Positions 23,652 through 32,049 of a stretch of 35,493 nucleotides of DNA are shown here, in pieces. Under the pieces are notes generated by a model. The model worked only from the letters and a program-made list of their open reading frames with translations, made no database searches and was not told the DNA's origin. Position 1 is the stretch's first letter, and each line of letters starts with the position of its first letter. A program made the translations under genes and the position numbers. The stretch covers positions 1 through 35,493 of the forward strand of contig MNIY01000081.1 of NCBI GenBank assembly GCA_001919995.1, in the 5' to 3' direction. The DNA is from Ktedonobacter sp. 13_1_20CM_4_53_11. GTDB taxonomy: Bacteria; Chloroflexota; Ktedonobacteria; Ktedonobacterales; Ktedonobacteraceae.

Positions 23652-24866
23652 ATGAAAATCCTCGTATTGAATGTTGGTTCAAGTAGTCAGAAATGCCGCC
23701 TCTATGAAATGGGAGATAGTCTCCCCGACCAGCCGCAAGCACCGCTCTGGGAGGCCAATGCTGATTGGTCCGAGCATCAAGGCGAAACGCACTGCAAGAT
23801 TACTACCTCTACTGGTCAAAGCCTGGAAGAGAAACTACCAACCACTTCACGACAGGACGTGCTCGCGCACCTGCTCAAAACCCTCTGGAGCGGCAAAACG
23901 CAGGTCATCGCTCAAGCGTCAGAGATCGATATCGTTGGCCATCGCGTCGTACACGGTGGGCAGGAGTATCGCGAGAGTACGAAGATTACACCCGCCGTGA
24001 AGGATGCTATCAAGCGCCTATCATTGATTGACCCCCTGCATAATCCCTTGAACCTGGAGGACATCGAGGCGATTGAGCAAATCTTGCCGCGTGTGCCGCA
24101 GGTAGCAGTCTTTGATACCGCCTTTCACAGCCAGCTCCCCATGGAAGCGGTCGTTTATCCAGGACCTTATGAGTGGTTCGAGCAGGGCATCAGGCGCTAT
24201 GGCTTTCACGGCATCAGCCATCAATACTGCGCCCAGCGCGCCGCTCAGCTCCTGGGGCGCGACCTGGCATCCTTGCGCCTGGTGACCTGCCACATCGGCA
24301 ACGGTTGCTCGTTAGCCGCTATTCAAGACGGTCACAGTATCGATACCACCATGGGGTTTACCCCGCTCGAAGGTTTGATGATGGGCAGTCGCTCTGGCTC
24401 GGTCGATCCCGGGATCCTCATTTACCTGTTGCGCCAAAAGGGGTACTCCGCCGACCAGTTTGATACCATGCTCAATAAAGAATCCGGCCTGAAAGGAGTT
24501 TCTGGCGTATCGGGCGATATACGGGCAATACATGAAGCTATTGGGCAGGGCAATGAAAGAGCGAAACTGGCCTTCGCTATCTACGTCCATCGACTGCGGT
24601 TTTATATCGGGTCAATGATAGCGGTGCTGGGTGGGCTGGATGCCCTCGTTTTTGCTGGCGGGGTTGGCGAAAATGACGCCGAAATGCGGACGGATGTCTG
24701 TGCTGCCTTTGCTTTTCTTGGCCTCCACCTCGACCCGCAAAAAAATGCCCAATCCCCTTCGGATCAGGATGTTGCTGCAGCCGAGTCTGCTGTACGTGTG
24801 CTCATTGTGAGCACGCAGGAAGACTGGTCAATTGCGAAAGAGTGCTGGAGGATCGCCAGGGCATAG
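23652..24866 (+). CDS. ackA: Acetate kinase
   Basis: The enzyme interconverts acetyl phosphate plus ADP with acetate plus ATP. From the ATG at 23652 (AAGGA upstream) the product is 404 residues, the usual size is about 400. Signatures: N-terminal LVLNVGSSSQKCRLYE, HRVVHGG, FDTAFH, GFHGISHQY, CHIGNGCS, the second acetate kinase signature region FTPLEGLMMGSRSGSVDPGI, and FAGGVGEND. An upstream TTG-started frame (23607) would put a leader hairpin inside the gene and is not favoured. No phosphotransacetylase gene (pta) is adjacent. Converges with the anti-sigma gene, 6 bp apart. Confidence 0.96.
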   Translation: MKILVLNVGSSSQKCRLYEMGDSLPDQPQAPLWEANADWSEHQGETHCKITTSTGQSLEEKLPTTSRQDVLAHLLKTLWSGKTQVIAQASEIDIVGHRVVHGGQEYRESTKITPAVKDAIKRLSLIDPLHNPLNLEDIEAIEQILPRVPQVAVFDTAFHSQLPMEAVVYPGPYEWFEQGIRRYGFHGISHQYCAQRAAQLLGRDLASLRLVTCHIGNGCSLAAIQDGHSIDTTMGFTPLEGLMMGSRSGSVDPGILIYLLRQKGYSADQFDTMLNKESGLKGVSGVSGDIRAIHEAIGQGNERAKLAFAIYVHRLRFYIGSMIAVLGGLDALVFAGGVGENDAEMRTDVCAAFAFLGLHLDPQKNAQSPSDQDVAAAESAVRVLIVSTQEDWSIAKECWRIARA

Positions 24867-24872
24867 CCTTCT

Positions 24873-25616
24873 TTACATCCGTCGTGGCGACCAGCGCCTC
24901 GTTAAGAGAACGCCTATGATACCGATGACCAGGAGAGCGAAGCCCAGTGCTTGCCGCACCAGGGGTATACTCAAGTCGATAATTGGAGGCACAGGCGGAG
25001 CTTGCTTCGGCGGCTGGTTATTGGGGGAGGTTTTCTTTGGCTCCGTCCTCGCAGCGGGTGTACTACCACGCGCTGGTGTGCCGGCGGGTGAGCTCCCAGC
25101 GCTAGGGGAGGTTTTATTGGGCGTGTGTGTAGGCGCATTGTTCGTTGCCTTTTCATTCGGCTGCATGGCCTTATTATTAGGTGAGGCTGGCGCCGTTGCA
25201 GAACCTGCCGACGTTGTCATCGTCCCCCCACCATGTATCAGCATGGGTAGAACACCTGACAGCAGGAAGATAAAGCCGATCACCGCGGCAATAGTACTCA
25301 TTATGCGCAAGGAACGCTGCATGTAATGCGGCAACCCGCGTCGTGCTGGTGTGTATGCTGGTTCTCCCTGACGAGTGGCTGGTTCTTGTAGGTAGGTGAC
25401 ACCTGCTGGCAGCGCGAATGAACGGGGTACCGCTGGCTGTGGCATAGCTCGCAGTAAAGCCACCGTCTGTCGCAGGCTCGCCAGTGCGCCTTGACACCGC
25501 TGGCAGCTTTCGATATGTGCATTATATTCCACCTGTTCCGCTGGCGAGAGCTGCGCGTCCAGGAACGCTGAAAGCTGTTCAGTTGTCAGGTGTCGATCTC
25601 TATCTAAATTGGCCAC
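24873..25616 (-). CDS. Zinc-finger anti-sigma factor, membrane-bound
   Basis: The product is 247 residues starting at a GTG with GGAG about 7 nt upstream. An N-terminal zf-HC2/ZAS-type domain (about 8-60) carries His34, Cys38 and Cys41 in the AHIESCQRCQ motif, the sigma-binding zinc site. One membrane helix follows near 106-127 (IMSTIAAVIGFIFLLSGVL). A long Ser/Thr/Pro/Asn-rich region (about 130-210) is low complexity, and a second hydrophobic helix lies near 220-238 just before the C-terminal RRWSPRRM. It lies 20 bp downstream of an ECF sigma gene in the same operon, so it almost certainly sequesters that sigma factor until a signal releases it. The two helices put the Pro-rich loop outside the cell. 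Confidence 0.9.
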   Translation of the reverse strand: MANLDRDRHLTTEQLSAFLDAQLSPAEQVEYNAHIESCQRCQGALASLRQTVALLRAMPQPAVPRSFALPAGVTYLQEPATRQGEPAYTPARRGLPHYMQRSLRIMSTIAAVIGFIFLLSGVLPMLIHGGGTMTTSAGSATAPASPNNKAMQPNEKATNNAPTHTPNKTSPSAGSSPAGTPARGSTPAARTEPKKTSPNNQPPKQAPPVPPIIDLSIPLVRQALGFALLVIGIIGVLLTRRWSPRRM

Positions 25617-25636
25617 GCCGGTACTCCATGCTGGTT

Positions 25637-26275
25637 TTACTCTTTGTTAGTAGGTAGACGATAATTACGTGGCAAAAGTTCCCTGTACTGGTCAAGGTAA
25701 AGGCGCAGGCGCGCTCGCCCACGCGCGATGCGTGACCGCACCGTCCCAATATTGGACTGGGTTGTAAGCGCAATTTCTTCATATGAAAGTCCCTCGATAT
25801 CGCATAAAACCACGGCTACGCGTTGATCGAGGGGAAGTGCTTGCAGGCCGCGTTGAATAATGCCCTGTAATTCTTGACTGAGTAAATATTCTTCAGGGTT
25901 TGCTTCTTGCCCGCTTTCCACCAGGGAACTTAGATCGCTGGCCGCATGTGGCTCATCTTCATCGGCGAGTACATCTAACGATTCTTCGGAGTGTCGCTGT
26001 GTGCGACGCCAGTGGTCACAGGCCATGTTTGAGGCGATGCGCAGGAGCCAGGCACGAAATGAGGAGCCGCCGCGAAAGGATCGAATGGCACGGAAAGCGG
26101 CGATAAAAGCATCCTGTGTGATATCCGCGGCAGTATCGGCGTTGCCTACCATGCGGTAGACGACGCTATAGGTTGTTTGCTGGTAATGCAGGATCAGCTC
26201 GTTGAATGCGTTGACATCTCCACGCTGGCTGCGGGCGATAAGTTGTTCCTCATCGTCTCGCATTTGTTTTGCCAT
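25637..26275 (-). CDS. ECF-type RNA polymerase sigma factor, partner of the adjacent anti-sigma
   Basis: The product is 212 residues. Region 2: AFNELILHYQQTTYSVVYRMVG, ADITQDAFIAAFRAIRSFRGG, SSFRAWLLRIASNMACDHWRR. An acidic linker of about 35 residues follows (ESLDVLADEDEPHAASD). Region 4: LPLDQRVAVVLCDIEGLSYEEIA then IGTVRSRIARGRARLRLYL, the helix-turn-helix. The length and linker resemble SigE/RpoE-like ECF factors. The gene for the zinc anti-sigma follows after 20 bp. Autoregulation is usual for such pairs, but I could not identify the promoter motif. Confidence 0.94.
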   Translation of the reverse strand: MAKQMRDDEEQLIARSQRGDVNAFNELILHYQQTTYSVVYRMVGNADTAADITQDAFIAAFRAIRSFRGGSSFRAWLLRIASNMACDHWRRTQRHSEESLDVLADEDEPHAASDLSSLVESGQEANPEEYLLSQELQGIIQRGLQALPLDQRVAVVLCDIEGLSYEEIALTTQSNIGTVRSRIARGRARLRLYLDQYRELLPRNYRLPTNKE

Positions 26276-26360
26276 TGCAGCGCCTCACTTTTGTCTTTTT
26301 TGCTGGCGCTAGTGTAACATATTTTATGGTTGGAGACTATGCTCTTCAAAAAGCCTCGCG

Positions 26361-26390
26361 TTGACATCACTGAATGAATGAGAATATAAT
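26361..26390 (+). promoter_or_regulatory. Consensus sigma-70 promoter of citrate synthase
   Basis: TTGACA (26361-26366) and TATAAT (26385-26390) both match consensus exactly, with an 18-bp spacer. The expected start is near 26397, giving a leader of about 127 nt. A partly palindromic CAAGCCAT/ATGGTTTG lies at the start site (26400-26415), and a perfect 7-bp hairpin (CTGCTTC, GAAGCAG) lies at 26432-26451. Confidence 0.75.
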
Positions 26391-26523
26391 TACTTTACAC
26401 AAGCCATATGGTTTGTTGTGTTGAAAGTTCACTGCTTCATCGTGGAAGCAGCAGATGCTCACTTACCGGGTGCCAGTTGCATTCACCGAACCGAAGCCTG
26501 CCCCCGCTCTGGAGGAAGCCCAT

Positions 26524-27645
26524 ATGCCGACCACAGATGGCCTTGAAGATATCGTAGCAACCAATTCACGTATTTGCGACCTCGATGGTAAACTTGGAAA
26601 ACTCACCTACTATGGGGTCGATATCCACGACCTGGCGCGTTACTCCTCTTTTGAAGAGACCGCCTACCTGCTCTGGCACGGTATCTTACCGACACGAGCC
26701 CAGCTTGAAGAAGTGACAGCTCAATTACAGGCCAATCGCGAGTTACCAGGACGCGTGATCGAGATAATGCACCTGCTGCCCAGGTCATCCTCTCCCATGG
26801 AAGTACTTCGTACCATCGTTTCCACCCTCTCTTCTTTTGATCCCAACCCTGAAGACAGGTCTCCCGGGGCGAACTATGGCCGCGCGATACGTCTTACAGC
26901 GGCGCTGGGGACGATTGTGACAAGCTGGGAACATATTCGCAATGGCATGAAGCCAGTTGCTCCTTTGCCTGATCATAATACCGCGACAAACTTTCTCTAT
27001 ATGCTCAATGGTGAAATGCCCGATGATTACACTGCTCACGCCCTGGATACTGCTCTGGTACTCCACGCCGATCATGAATTGAATGCTTCTACCTTTGCCG
27101 CTCGTGTAACGGCTGGCACCCTCGCTGATATGTATGCCTCTATTACCTCGGCCATCGGCGCTCTATCTGGCCCGTTGCACGGCGGAGCCAACGAACAGGT
27201 GATGCGCATGCTCCTGCGCATTGGCGAGGTGAGTAATACCGAACCCTACATTCGCAATGCCGTCGAGCACAAAGAGCGCATCATGGGCTTTGGGCACCGC
27301 GTATACAAAACGGAAGACCCGCGCGCTACCCATTTACGGGCTATGTCCGAAGAACTGGGGAAACGCACCGGTGATAGCCGCTGGTTCAAGATGTCGCGGA
27401 TTATCGAGGACTACATCAAAGAACAAAAGGGCCTTTATTGTAATGTCGATTTCTATTCCGCCTCCGTTTACTACATGTTGGGCTTTCCCATTGACCTGGA
27501 TACGCCCATTTTCGCTTGTAGTCGCATCGCTGGCTATACGGCCCACGTCCTTGAACAGTACGCCAATAACCGCCTGATTCGCCCTCGGGCCGAATACGTC
27601 GGCCCGAAGGTGACTCAATACGTTCCAATCGAACAGCGGGGATAA
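26524..27645 (+). CDS. gltA: Citrate synthase
   Basis: The enzyme condenses oxaloacetate and acetyl-CoA to citrate. From the ATG at 26524 the product is 373 residues, the typical length of the short (Gram-positive-like, often dual citrate/2-methylcitrate) type. This start is decided by GGAGGAA at 26511-26517 and by the family N-terminus TTDGLEDIVA, against an in-frame ATG at 26455 without a ribosome site. Catalytic residues are present: His184 in HADHELNAS, His219 in GPLHGGAN, His258 in GFGHRVYKTEDPR and Asp309 in NVDFYSA. No prp genes are nearby, so citrate rather than methylcitrate synthesis is the simpler reading. An exact-consensus promoter lies upstream. Confidence 0.96.
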   Translation: MPTTDGLEDIVATNSRICDLDGKLGKLTYYGVDIHDLARYSSFEETAYLLWHGILPTRAQLEEVTAQLQANRELPGRVIEIMHLLPRSSSPMEVLRTIVSTLSSFDPNPEDRSPGANYGRAIRLTAALGTIVTSWEHIRNGMKPVAPLPDHNTATNFLYMLNGEMPDDYTAHALDTALVLHADHELNASTFAARVTAGTLADMYASITSAIGALSGPLHGGANEQVMRMLLRIGEVSNTEPYIRNAVEHKERIMGFGHRVYKTEDPRATHLRAMSEELGKRTGDSRWFKMSRIIEDYIKEQKGLYCNVDFYSASVYYMLGFPIDLDTPIFACSRIAGYTAHVLEQYANNRLIRPRAEYVGPKVTQYVPIEQRG

Positions 27646-27705
27646 CCGTTGTCGGGGTTGTGGACATTTCTGCCCATGGTCCCGTTTCTGCTTCATTGAG
27701 GAAAG

Positions 27706-28052
27706 TTTCACCAAACCGAGGCAGGAGGCCCCCGCATTCATGCGCGGGGAGGAATGCCGAGTCCTTCTTTGGGGGTTGGGCATCGGGGTTTTGCTCCATT
27801 TCCGGTTTTCCTTCCTTGTGGTAGAATAGCTACATGCTTAGGCACACCGTTCAAGAGCGGTGAAACGGCTTGCACCTTAGCAACATACGGGTTGTGGCAA
27901 CCAATGGCCTTGCCACGTAAAAATGTTGGGCCATCTTGGAACGGGCATCGGTCATGGTGCCTATCGTCTCGGTCTGAATGTCTCGCTGTATACTGTCAGC
28001 GAGATGGGTTAGAAGCCAGGGACAAGCCCCTGCATTCATGCATGGGGTTCAT
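27706..28052 (-). mobile_element. ORF-less element with iscB-type ends (non-autonomous, possible orphan omega RNA)
   Basis: Read on the minus strand, the element starts at ATGAACCCC (28052) with an end hairpin (28027-28047) and ends with a GC-rich hairpin at about 27726-27754 followed by CTCGGTTT..GTGAAA. Both ends align with those of the iscB element at 7484-9151. It is only about 347 bp and carries no gene, but holds several strong stem-loops: TCTCGCTG/CAGCGAGA, TGGCAA/TTGCCA, and a nested CCGTT/AACGG inside a GCTTAGG/CCTTAGC pair near 27837-27882. It looks like a non-autonomous derivative that keeps the ends and a structured RNA. It sits between the convergent 3' ends of gltA and a kinase gene. 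Confidence 0.7.
27820..28052 (-). ncRNA. Candidate orphan omega-like RNA
   Basis: This is the structured part of the ORF-less element, in the same position relative to the left end as the omega RNA of the iscB locus. Its order is: end hairpin, 8-bp stem-loop (TCTCGCTG/CAGCGAGA), stem TGGCAA/TTGCCA, then an extended stem-loop near 27837-27882. Sequence similarity to the iscB omega RNA is clear only at the ends, so function as a guide RNA is inferred. Its guide would be the last codons of the adjacent kinase gene. Confidence 0.4.
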
Positions 28053-29968
28053 GACAGCAAACTTTTCAAATCCCTCTGGATCTCTCCGTAGCTCTGATAT
28101 CGCTCCCGGTTGTCCTCCATCAAGGCGCGGCTCAGTATGGTTTCGAGCGCAACAGAAACATTTGGATTCAGCATACGCACGGGCGGGAAAGCGGGATAGT
28201 GCGGCGGCGCATAGTTTGTCAGCGCATAGTGCATACATGCCGCCAGCGAGTAGATGCAGGTGCGCTGGTCGTAAGGCTTATCCTGCACGGGTAGATAAGG
28301 AGAAATCACCAGTTTCCGTGTCGTGCGATGCTGGCTCCCATTACCCATCGTTTCAACTGACGAAGGCGGCGGTGAAACCTGGAAACCCGTCAGGATGGGT
28401 CTTCCTCGCGATCTCTCAATGATTATGTTGCTGGGAGTGATGTCATAGTGGCGCAGAGGAGGATGTTCTCGCTCCAGGGCCATCAAGACATTCAGCAGCG
28501 AATTCATATAACCAATTACTTCGCGCTCCGCCAGCGGCCTGAGCAATTTCTGCATCCGTTCTTCCAGGCTTTCGCCATCGGCATAGGTCAGCACGATATA
28601 ATAGTGTTTGCCCTCGACGAAACGATCAAGCACGCGCGGCAGCAATGGGTGACGCAGGCGCATCAGGGGTTCTGTGGCCTTCTCGTAATAGACCAGTTCT
28701 TTTGCGCGGCGAGTCAGTGGCAAGTCGGTGCACTCCCAGCGTTTCAGTACTACCTGGGCATCGTTGGCCTGGGTATCGTAGGCTACGGCGACCATCAACC
28801 TGGTCTCTTCGTTGTGCTTCAAGACACGCTTAATGACATAGCGCCCCTGCCGCGCGCTGACCCCAGATAACGGGCTATTGAGCAAGATACCGGGTGGTAT
28901 GGTCAGCCGGCCACAGACGGAGCAACAGCGTTGTCCGAAGCGGAGTGGCTCGTCACAGTAGGGGCAGTGTCGGTTATCCTGCTCGGCGCCACAAGCGCTG
29001 CAGCGCTGCGCGCCAGTACGATTCTGGTGTTTGCAGACCTGGCATACATAGCGCTGCTGAGCCGTCTGCACTGCGTCGGCATATTTTTGTGCGAATTCCA
29101 GGATATTGGGGTAACGCTGGCGATAATCCTTCGCCAGCGCCCGCAGTATCACCGCTGCTACCTCTACCGGAATGCGCCGATTCCACTGCTGCGGAGAGGA
29201 AGGTAGCTCATTAAAATGCGCGTTCCACATCTCTTCGACGCGTCTATACACAAAGGGGGTACGGCCACTGAGCAATTCATAACAGCTTACGGCTAGCGCA
29301 TACTGGTCGGAATCGCGGCGCGGATTGCCCTGCCATTGTTCGGGAGGCATATAGGCCGCTGTTCCTGTCGCTTCGCCAAGGGAAGCGTGTGTCTGCATTC
29401 CCAGGTAAAACGTTGTGCCAAAATCCGAAAGTAGAAGTTGACCACTGCGCCCAATGAGCAGATTTCCCGGCTTGACATCCTGGTGAATCAGCCCATTTTG
29501 ATGCACAAAGCTCAGCGCATCAGCAGCCTGCCGCATGTAAGGTACCAACTCCTCCGCGTAAGCGACTCTTCTACTGCCATCATCACGACGGAAGAGGTCA
29601 TAGATTGTCTGGGGCGCGTACTCCATCACCAGGTAGGGGCGTTCATCCTCCAGCTTGCCGAAGTTGTAGACTGGCAGGATATTTGGATGTTGCAGGTCTG
29701 CAATGCGCCGTGCCTCGTCAAAAAAGTTTCCCAGCGCCTTCTCGTTGAACTGGTCGAAGCGCAGCACTTTAAGGGCCATAATGCGGCCGAGCGGCGCCGG
29801 CTCACGTACCTTGTAGACATGACCATAGCTGCCTGCGCCAATGAAGGAGAGGACTTCGTAGCCGCCGATATGCGCACCCTGCACGAGAAAGTCACAGCGA
29901 GGACAGACGACGGCATTGGCAGGGTTCTCATGTCCTCCACCTGGACGTGTATTCAAACAACGGGCCAA
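28049..29968 (-). CDS. Zinc-ribbon Ser/Thr kinase fused to a degenerate second kinase domain
   Basis: The product is 639 residues from a TTG at 29968 (purine-rich AAGAGGT upstream). Residues 1-30 hold part of a zinc ribbon (Cys4, Cys22, Cys25; the expected partner of Cys4 is missing). Kinase domain 1 spans about 37-297: glycine loop IGAGSYGHVYKV, Lys67 in ALKVL, HQDVKPGN with Asp164 (Arg of HRD replaced by Gln), DFG at 182-184, GTAAYMPPEQ. Two zinc ribbons follow (Cys309/312/323/326 and Cys335/338/349/352). A second kinase-like domain spans about 376-635 with HYDITPSN (507-514), but TGF stands where DFG should be, so it is probably a pseudokinase. No membrane helix. The stop TGA lies within the left end of the adjacent mobile element. 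It follows the kinase at 29983 by 14 bp. Confidence 0.88.
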   Translation of the reverse strand: MARCLNTRPGGGHENPANAVVCPRCDFLVQGAHIGGYEVLSFIGAGSYGHVYKVREPAPLGRIMALKVLRFDQFNEKALGNFFDEARRIADLQHPNILPVYNFGKLEDERPYLVMEYAPQTIYDLFRRDDGSRRVAYAEELVPYMRQAADALSFVHQNGLIHQDVKPGNLLIGRSGQLLLSDFGTTFYLGMQTHASLGEATGTAAYMPPEQWQGNPRRDSDQYALAVSCYELLSGRTPFVYRRVEEMWNAHFNELPSSPQQWNRRIPVEVAAVILRALAKDYRQRYPNILEFAQKYADAVQTAQQRYVCQVCKHQNRTGAQRCSACGAEQDNRHCPYCDEPLRFGQRCCSVCGRLTIPPGILLNSPLSGVSARQGRYVIKRVLKHNEETRLMVAVAYDTQANDAQVVLKRWECTDLPLTRRAKELVYYEKATEPLMRLRHPLLPRVLDRFVEGKHYYIVLTYADGESLEERMQKLLRPLAEREVIGYMNSLLNVLMALEREHPPLRHYDITPSNIIIERSRGRPILTGFQVSPPPSSVETMGNGSQHRTTRKLVISPYLPVQDKPYDQRTCIYSLAACMHYALTNYAPPHYPAFPPVRMLNPNVSVALETILSRALMEDNRERYQSYGEIQRDLKSLLS

Positions 29969-29982
29969 CTATTCTACCTCTT

Positions 29983-32001
29983 CTATTTTTTCTTGAGGAA
30001 GCGGCGGCATATCCATGCATCTAGCATACCGCGCAGGGCGCCAACCAGGCTTAAGACACTCGCGATGATCAGCAGCGCTATCCATGACTGGTTCAAATGG
30101 CTGAAAATGGCTGAGTGTGATGAAAAGATCACGTTCCATAAGATCCCCAGTAGAAATGCTCCAACGAACATGAGCATGCCTGCGATAGCGCTACTGCGCG
30201 ACAGCGTGGCAAAACTCATCTTCGCTGAGAGCCAGACTGCCATCATGGCACCAGGCGTAGGAATGCCTATGAAGATAATGAACAACACACCTAGCACATC
30301 CAGCCAGGGGAGGCTGTTGCGTGGGTACACGAAAAAAGCCGGCAAGGCGAAAATCATCATGATTGTCAGTGGCAACAACCCTGTCATGGCTCCTGCCACG
30401 GCCGGCCGCCAGAGTATTGGCGCCACCTCTACCTGTTCTTTGGCATCGATACGGCCAAGCTGGCGCATGAGATAGAGGTTGCTCACCAACAGGACAATAT
30501 AAGCGATAAGATGAGGTGAGCCAGGGGATACCACACCATAAGCAATGAAGGCGCCGCTTAGCACGGGCGCGATGATAGCAATGATGACAGCGCGCATGAC
30601 GAATTTACGCACAGGGCGGTTGCGCACCACAGCGGTAAAGCCCATTGCCCCCAGGATCAAGAAATTGAGGCCGCAGCCTAGCAGCATTCCCAATAAGACA
30701 ACCAATACAGTGTTATCTTTTGATAGCAGAAAGATGAAGATAATAAATTGTGTGAGCAGCGCAATCAATGCCGTAATGCCATAGAATAAGCGTTTCCCCT
30801 CGCGATACTGTTTCGCATCCGCGCTGATGGCTGCTCTGCCGGGATGTAATTGATCCTGTGGTCTGTACGGGTAAGAGGGAGCGGCATAGCCTGCTGGATA
30901 TGCTTGAAGCACGCCAACCGGACTTTGCGCCTGTGCCTGCGAAGGCCACTGCCATTGACCCTGCTGCTGTTGCAGAGGGCTGGCTACACCGCCGGGTGGA
31001 ACCGGCCTCGCTGGTTGTGCTGGCGGAATGCTGGGAGCAGGTACGGTGGCAACCATTGATGAGACCGCGCCCCAGGGCCGCTCGGCTACAGTCAGGTCAA
31101 TATTGTTGCCATCGCCAGTGAGACGCAGTGAGTGCCCTGACCCTACGGCAGCCCGCAGCTCAGCCGCCATCTCCGAAGCACTCTGGTAACGGTCCGCGGG
31201 ATTCTTTGCCAGCGCTTTCACCACGACCGCTTCAATGGCGGGTGAGAGATCAGGGCGAGAGTCTTTGATGGAGGGCAGCGGATCATGCATCTTCTTAGCC
31301 ATCACCGCGAAAGCATTAGGGCCTGCATAGGGTACACTTCCCGTGAGTAACTCAAATAGGATGATACCAAGCGAGTAAATATCCGAGCGGAAATCTATTT
31401 CATTGGTGCTGATCTGTTCAGGTGAGGCGTATTCCGCCGTTCCCAGGAAGATGCCTACGCTGGTCAGTCCGGGCATGGCTTTCAAACGCACAATGCCAAA
31501 GTCGCCGAGCAGTAGTCTGCCATCAAGGTGGAAGAGCAGATTCCCGGGTTTGATGTCGCGATGCACCACACCAAGGCCGTGGGCGTAGTCGAGGGCATCA
31601 GCCACCTGGCTTATGTAGCTGACAACGAGTTTGAGATCGAAGTGTGAGCCGGAACGGTTCGTGTCGTCAATGTGCTCGCGCAGCGTTCCGCCGCGGATAA
31701 ACGGCATCACCAGGTATGCGACCCGCTCCTGTTCTACCACCGCCTCGTCATATTCATAAATAGGTAAGATATTTTTGTGTTCGAGCTTTGCGATGGTGTC
31801 AGCCTCGCGGCGGAACCGTGCCAGGAAAACGTCCTTCTGTTCGACTTCGGTGTTGTTGCCAGGGATGAGCACCTTTACCGCCACGGTGCGCACCGGGCGA
31901 GATTGCTGCGCCAGGTACACTGCACCCATGCCGCCGTGTCCAATGATGCGCTCAAAGGTACATGTGCCAAGCGTGACACCTATCAATTCTTTAACGTCCA
32001 T
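29983..32001 (-). CDS. Ser/Thr protein kinase with multi-pass membrane domain
   Basis: The product is 672 residues. The kinase domain (about 12-290) is complete: glycine loop GHGGMGAVYLA (21-31), Lys43 in VAVKVL, catalytic loop HRDIKPGN with Asp149, DFG at 167-169, GTAEYASPEQ. A Pro/Gln/Ala-rich linker follows (about 320-400, with QQQQGQWQWPSQAQAQ). About eight hydrophobic helices fill residues 410-660, and the protein ends in the basic CRRFLKKK. Instead of the usual single helix plus PASTA sensor, signal perception may therefore occur within the membrane. It is probably co-transcribed with the dual kinase downstream (14 bp gap). The ribosome site before the ATG at 32001 is weak. Confidence 0.92.
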   Translation of the reverse strand: MDVKELIGVTLGTCTFERIIGHGGMGAVYLAQQSRPVRTVAVKVLIPGNNTEVEQKDVFLARFRREADTIAKLEHKNILPIYEYDEAVVEQERVAYLVMPFIRGGTLREHIDDTNRSGSHFDLKLVVSYISQVADALDYAHGLGVVHRDIKPGNLLFHLDGRLLLGDFGIVRLKAMPGLTSVGIFLGTAEYASPEQISTNEIDFRSDIYSLGIILFELLTGSVPYAGPNAFAVMAKKMHDPLPSIKDSRPDLSPAIEAVVVKALAKNPADRYQSASEMAAELRAAVGSGHSLRLTGDGNNIDLTVAERPWGAVSSMVATVPAPSIPPAQPARPVPPGGVASPLQQQQGQWQWPSQAQAQSPVGVLQAYPAGYAAPSYPYRPQDQLHPGRAAISADAKQYREGKRLFYGITALIALLTQFIIFIFLLSKDNTVLVVLLGMLLGCGLNFLILGAMGFTAVVRNRPVRKFVMRAVIIAIIAPVLSGAFIAYGVVSPGSPHLIAYIVLLVSNLYLMRQLGRIDAKEQVEVAPILWRPAVAGAMTGLLPLTIMMIFALPAFFVYPRNSLPWLDVLGVLFIIFIGIPTPGAMMAVWLSAKMSFATLSRSSAIAGMLMFVGAFLLGILWNVIFSSHSAIFSHLNQSWIALLIIASVLSLVGALRGMLDAWICRRFLKKK

Positions 32002-32049
32002 AGAGTAATCGGTCCATCAAACTTCTTTAACATTCGAGTGTATACAATT

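Noticed and set aside
27754..28422. 222-residue plus-strand frame over the orphan element and the kinase 3' end
   Set aside because: It is antisense to the kinase gene and spans structured element DNA.
29438..30475. 345-residue plus-strand frame
   Set aside because: It lies antisense across the junction of two clear kinase genes; the sense-strand motifs are decisive.
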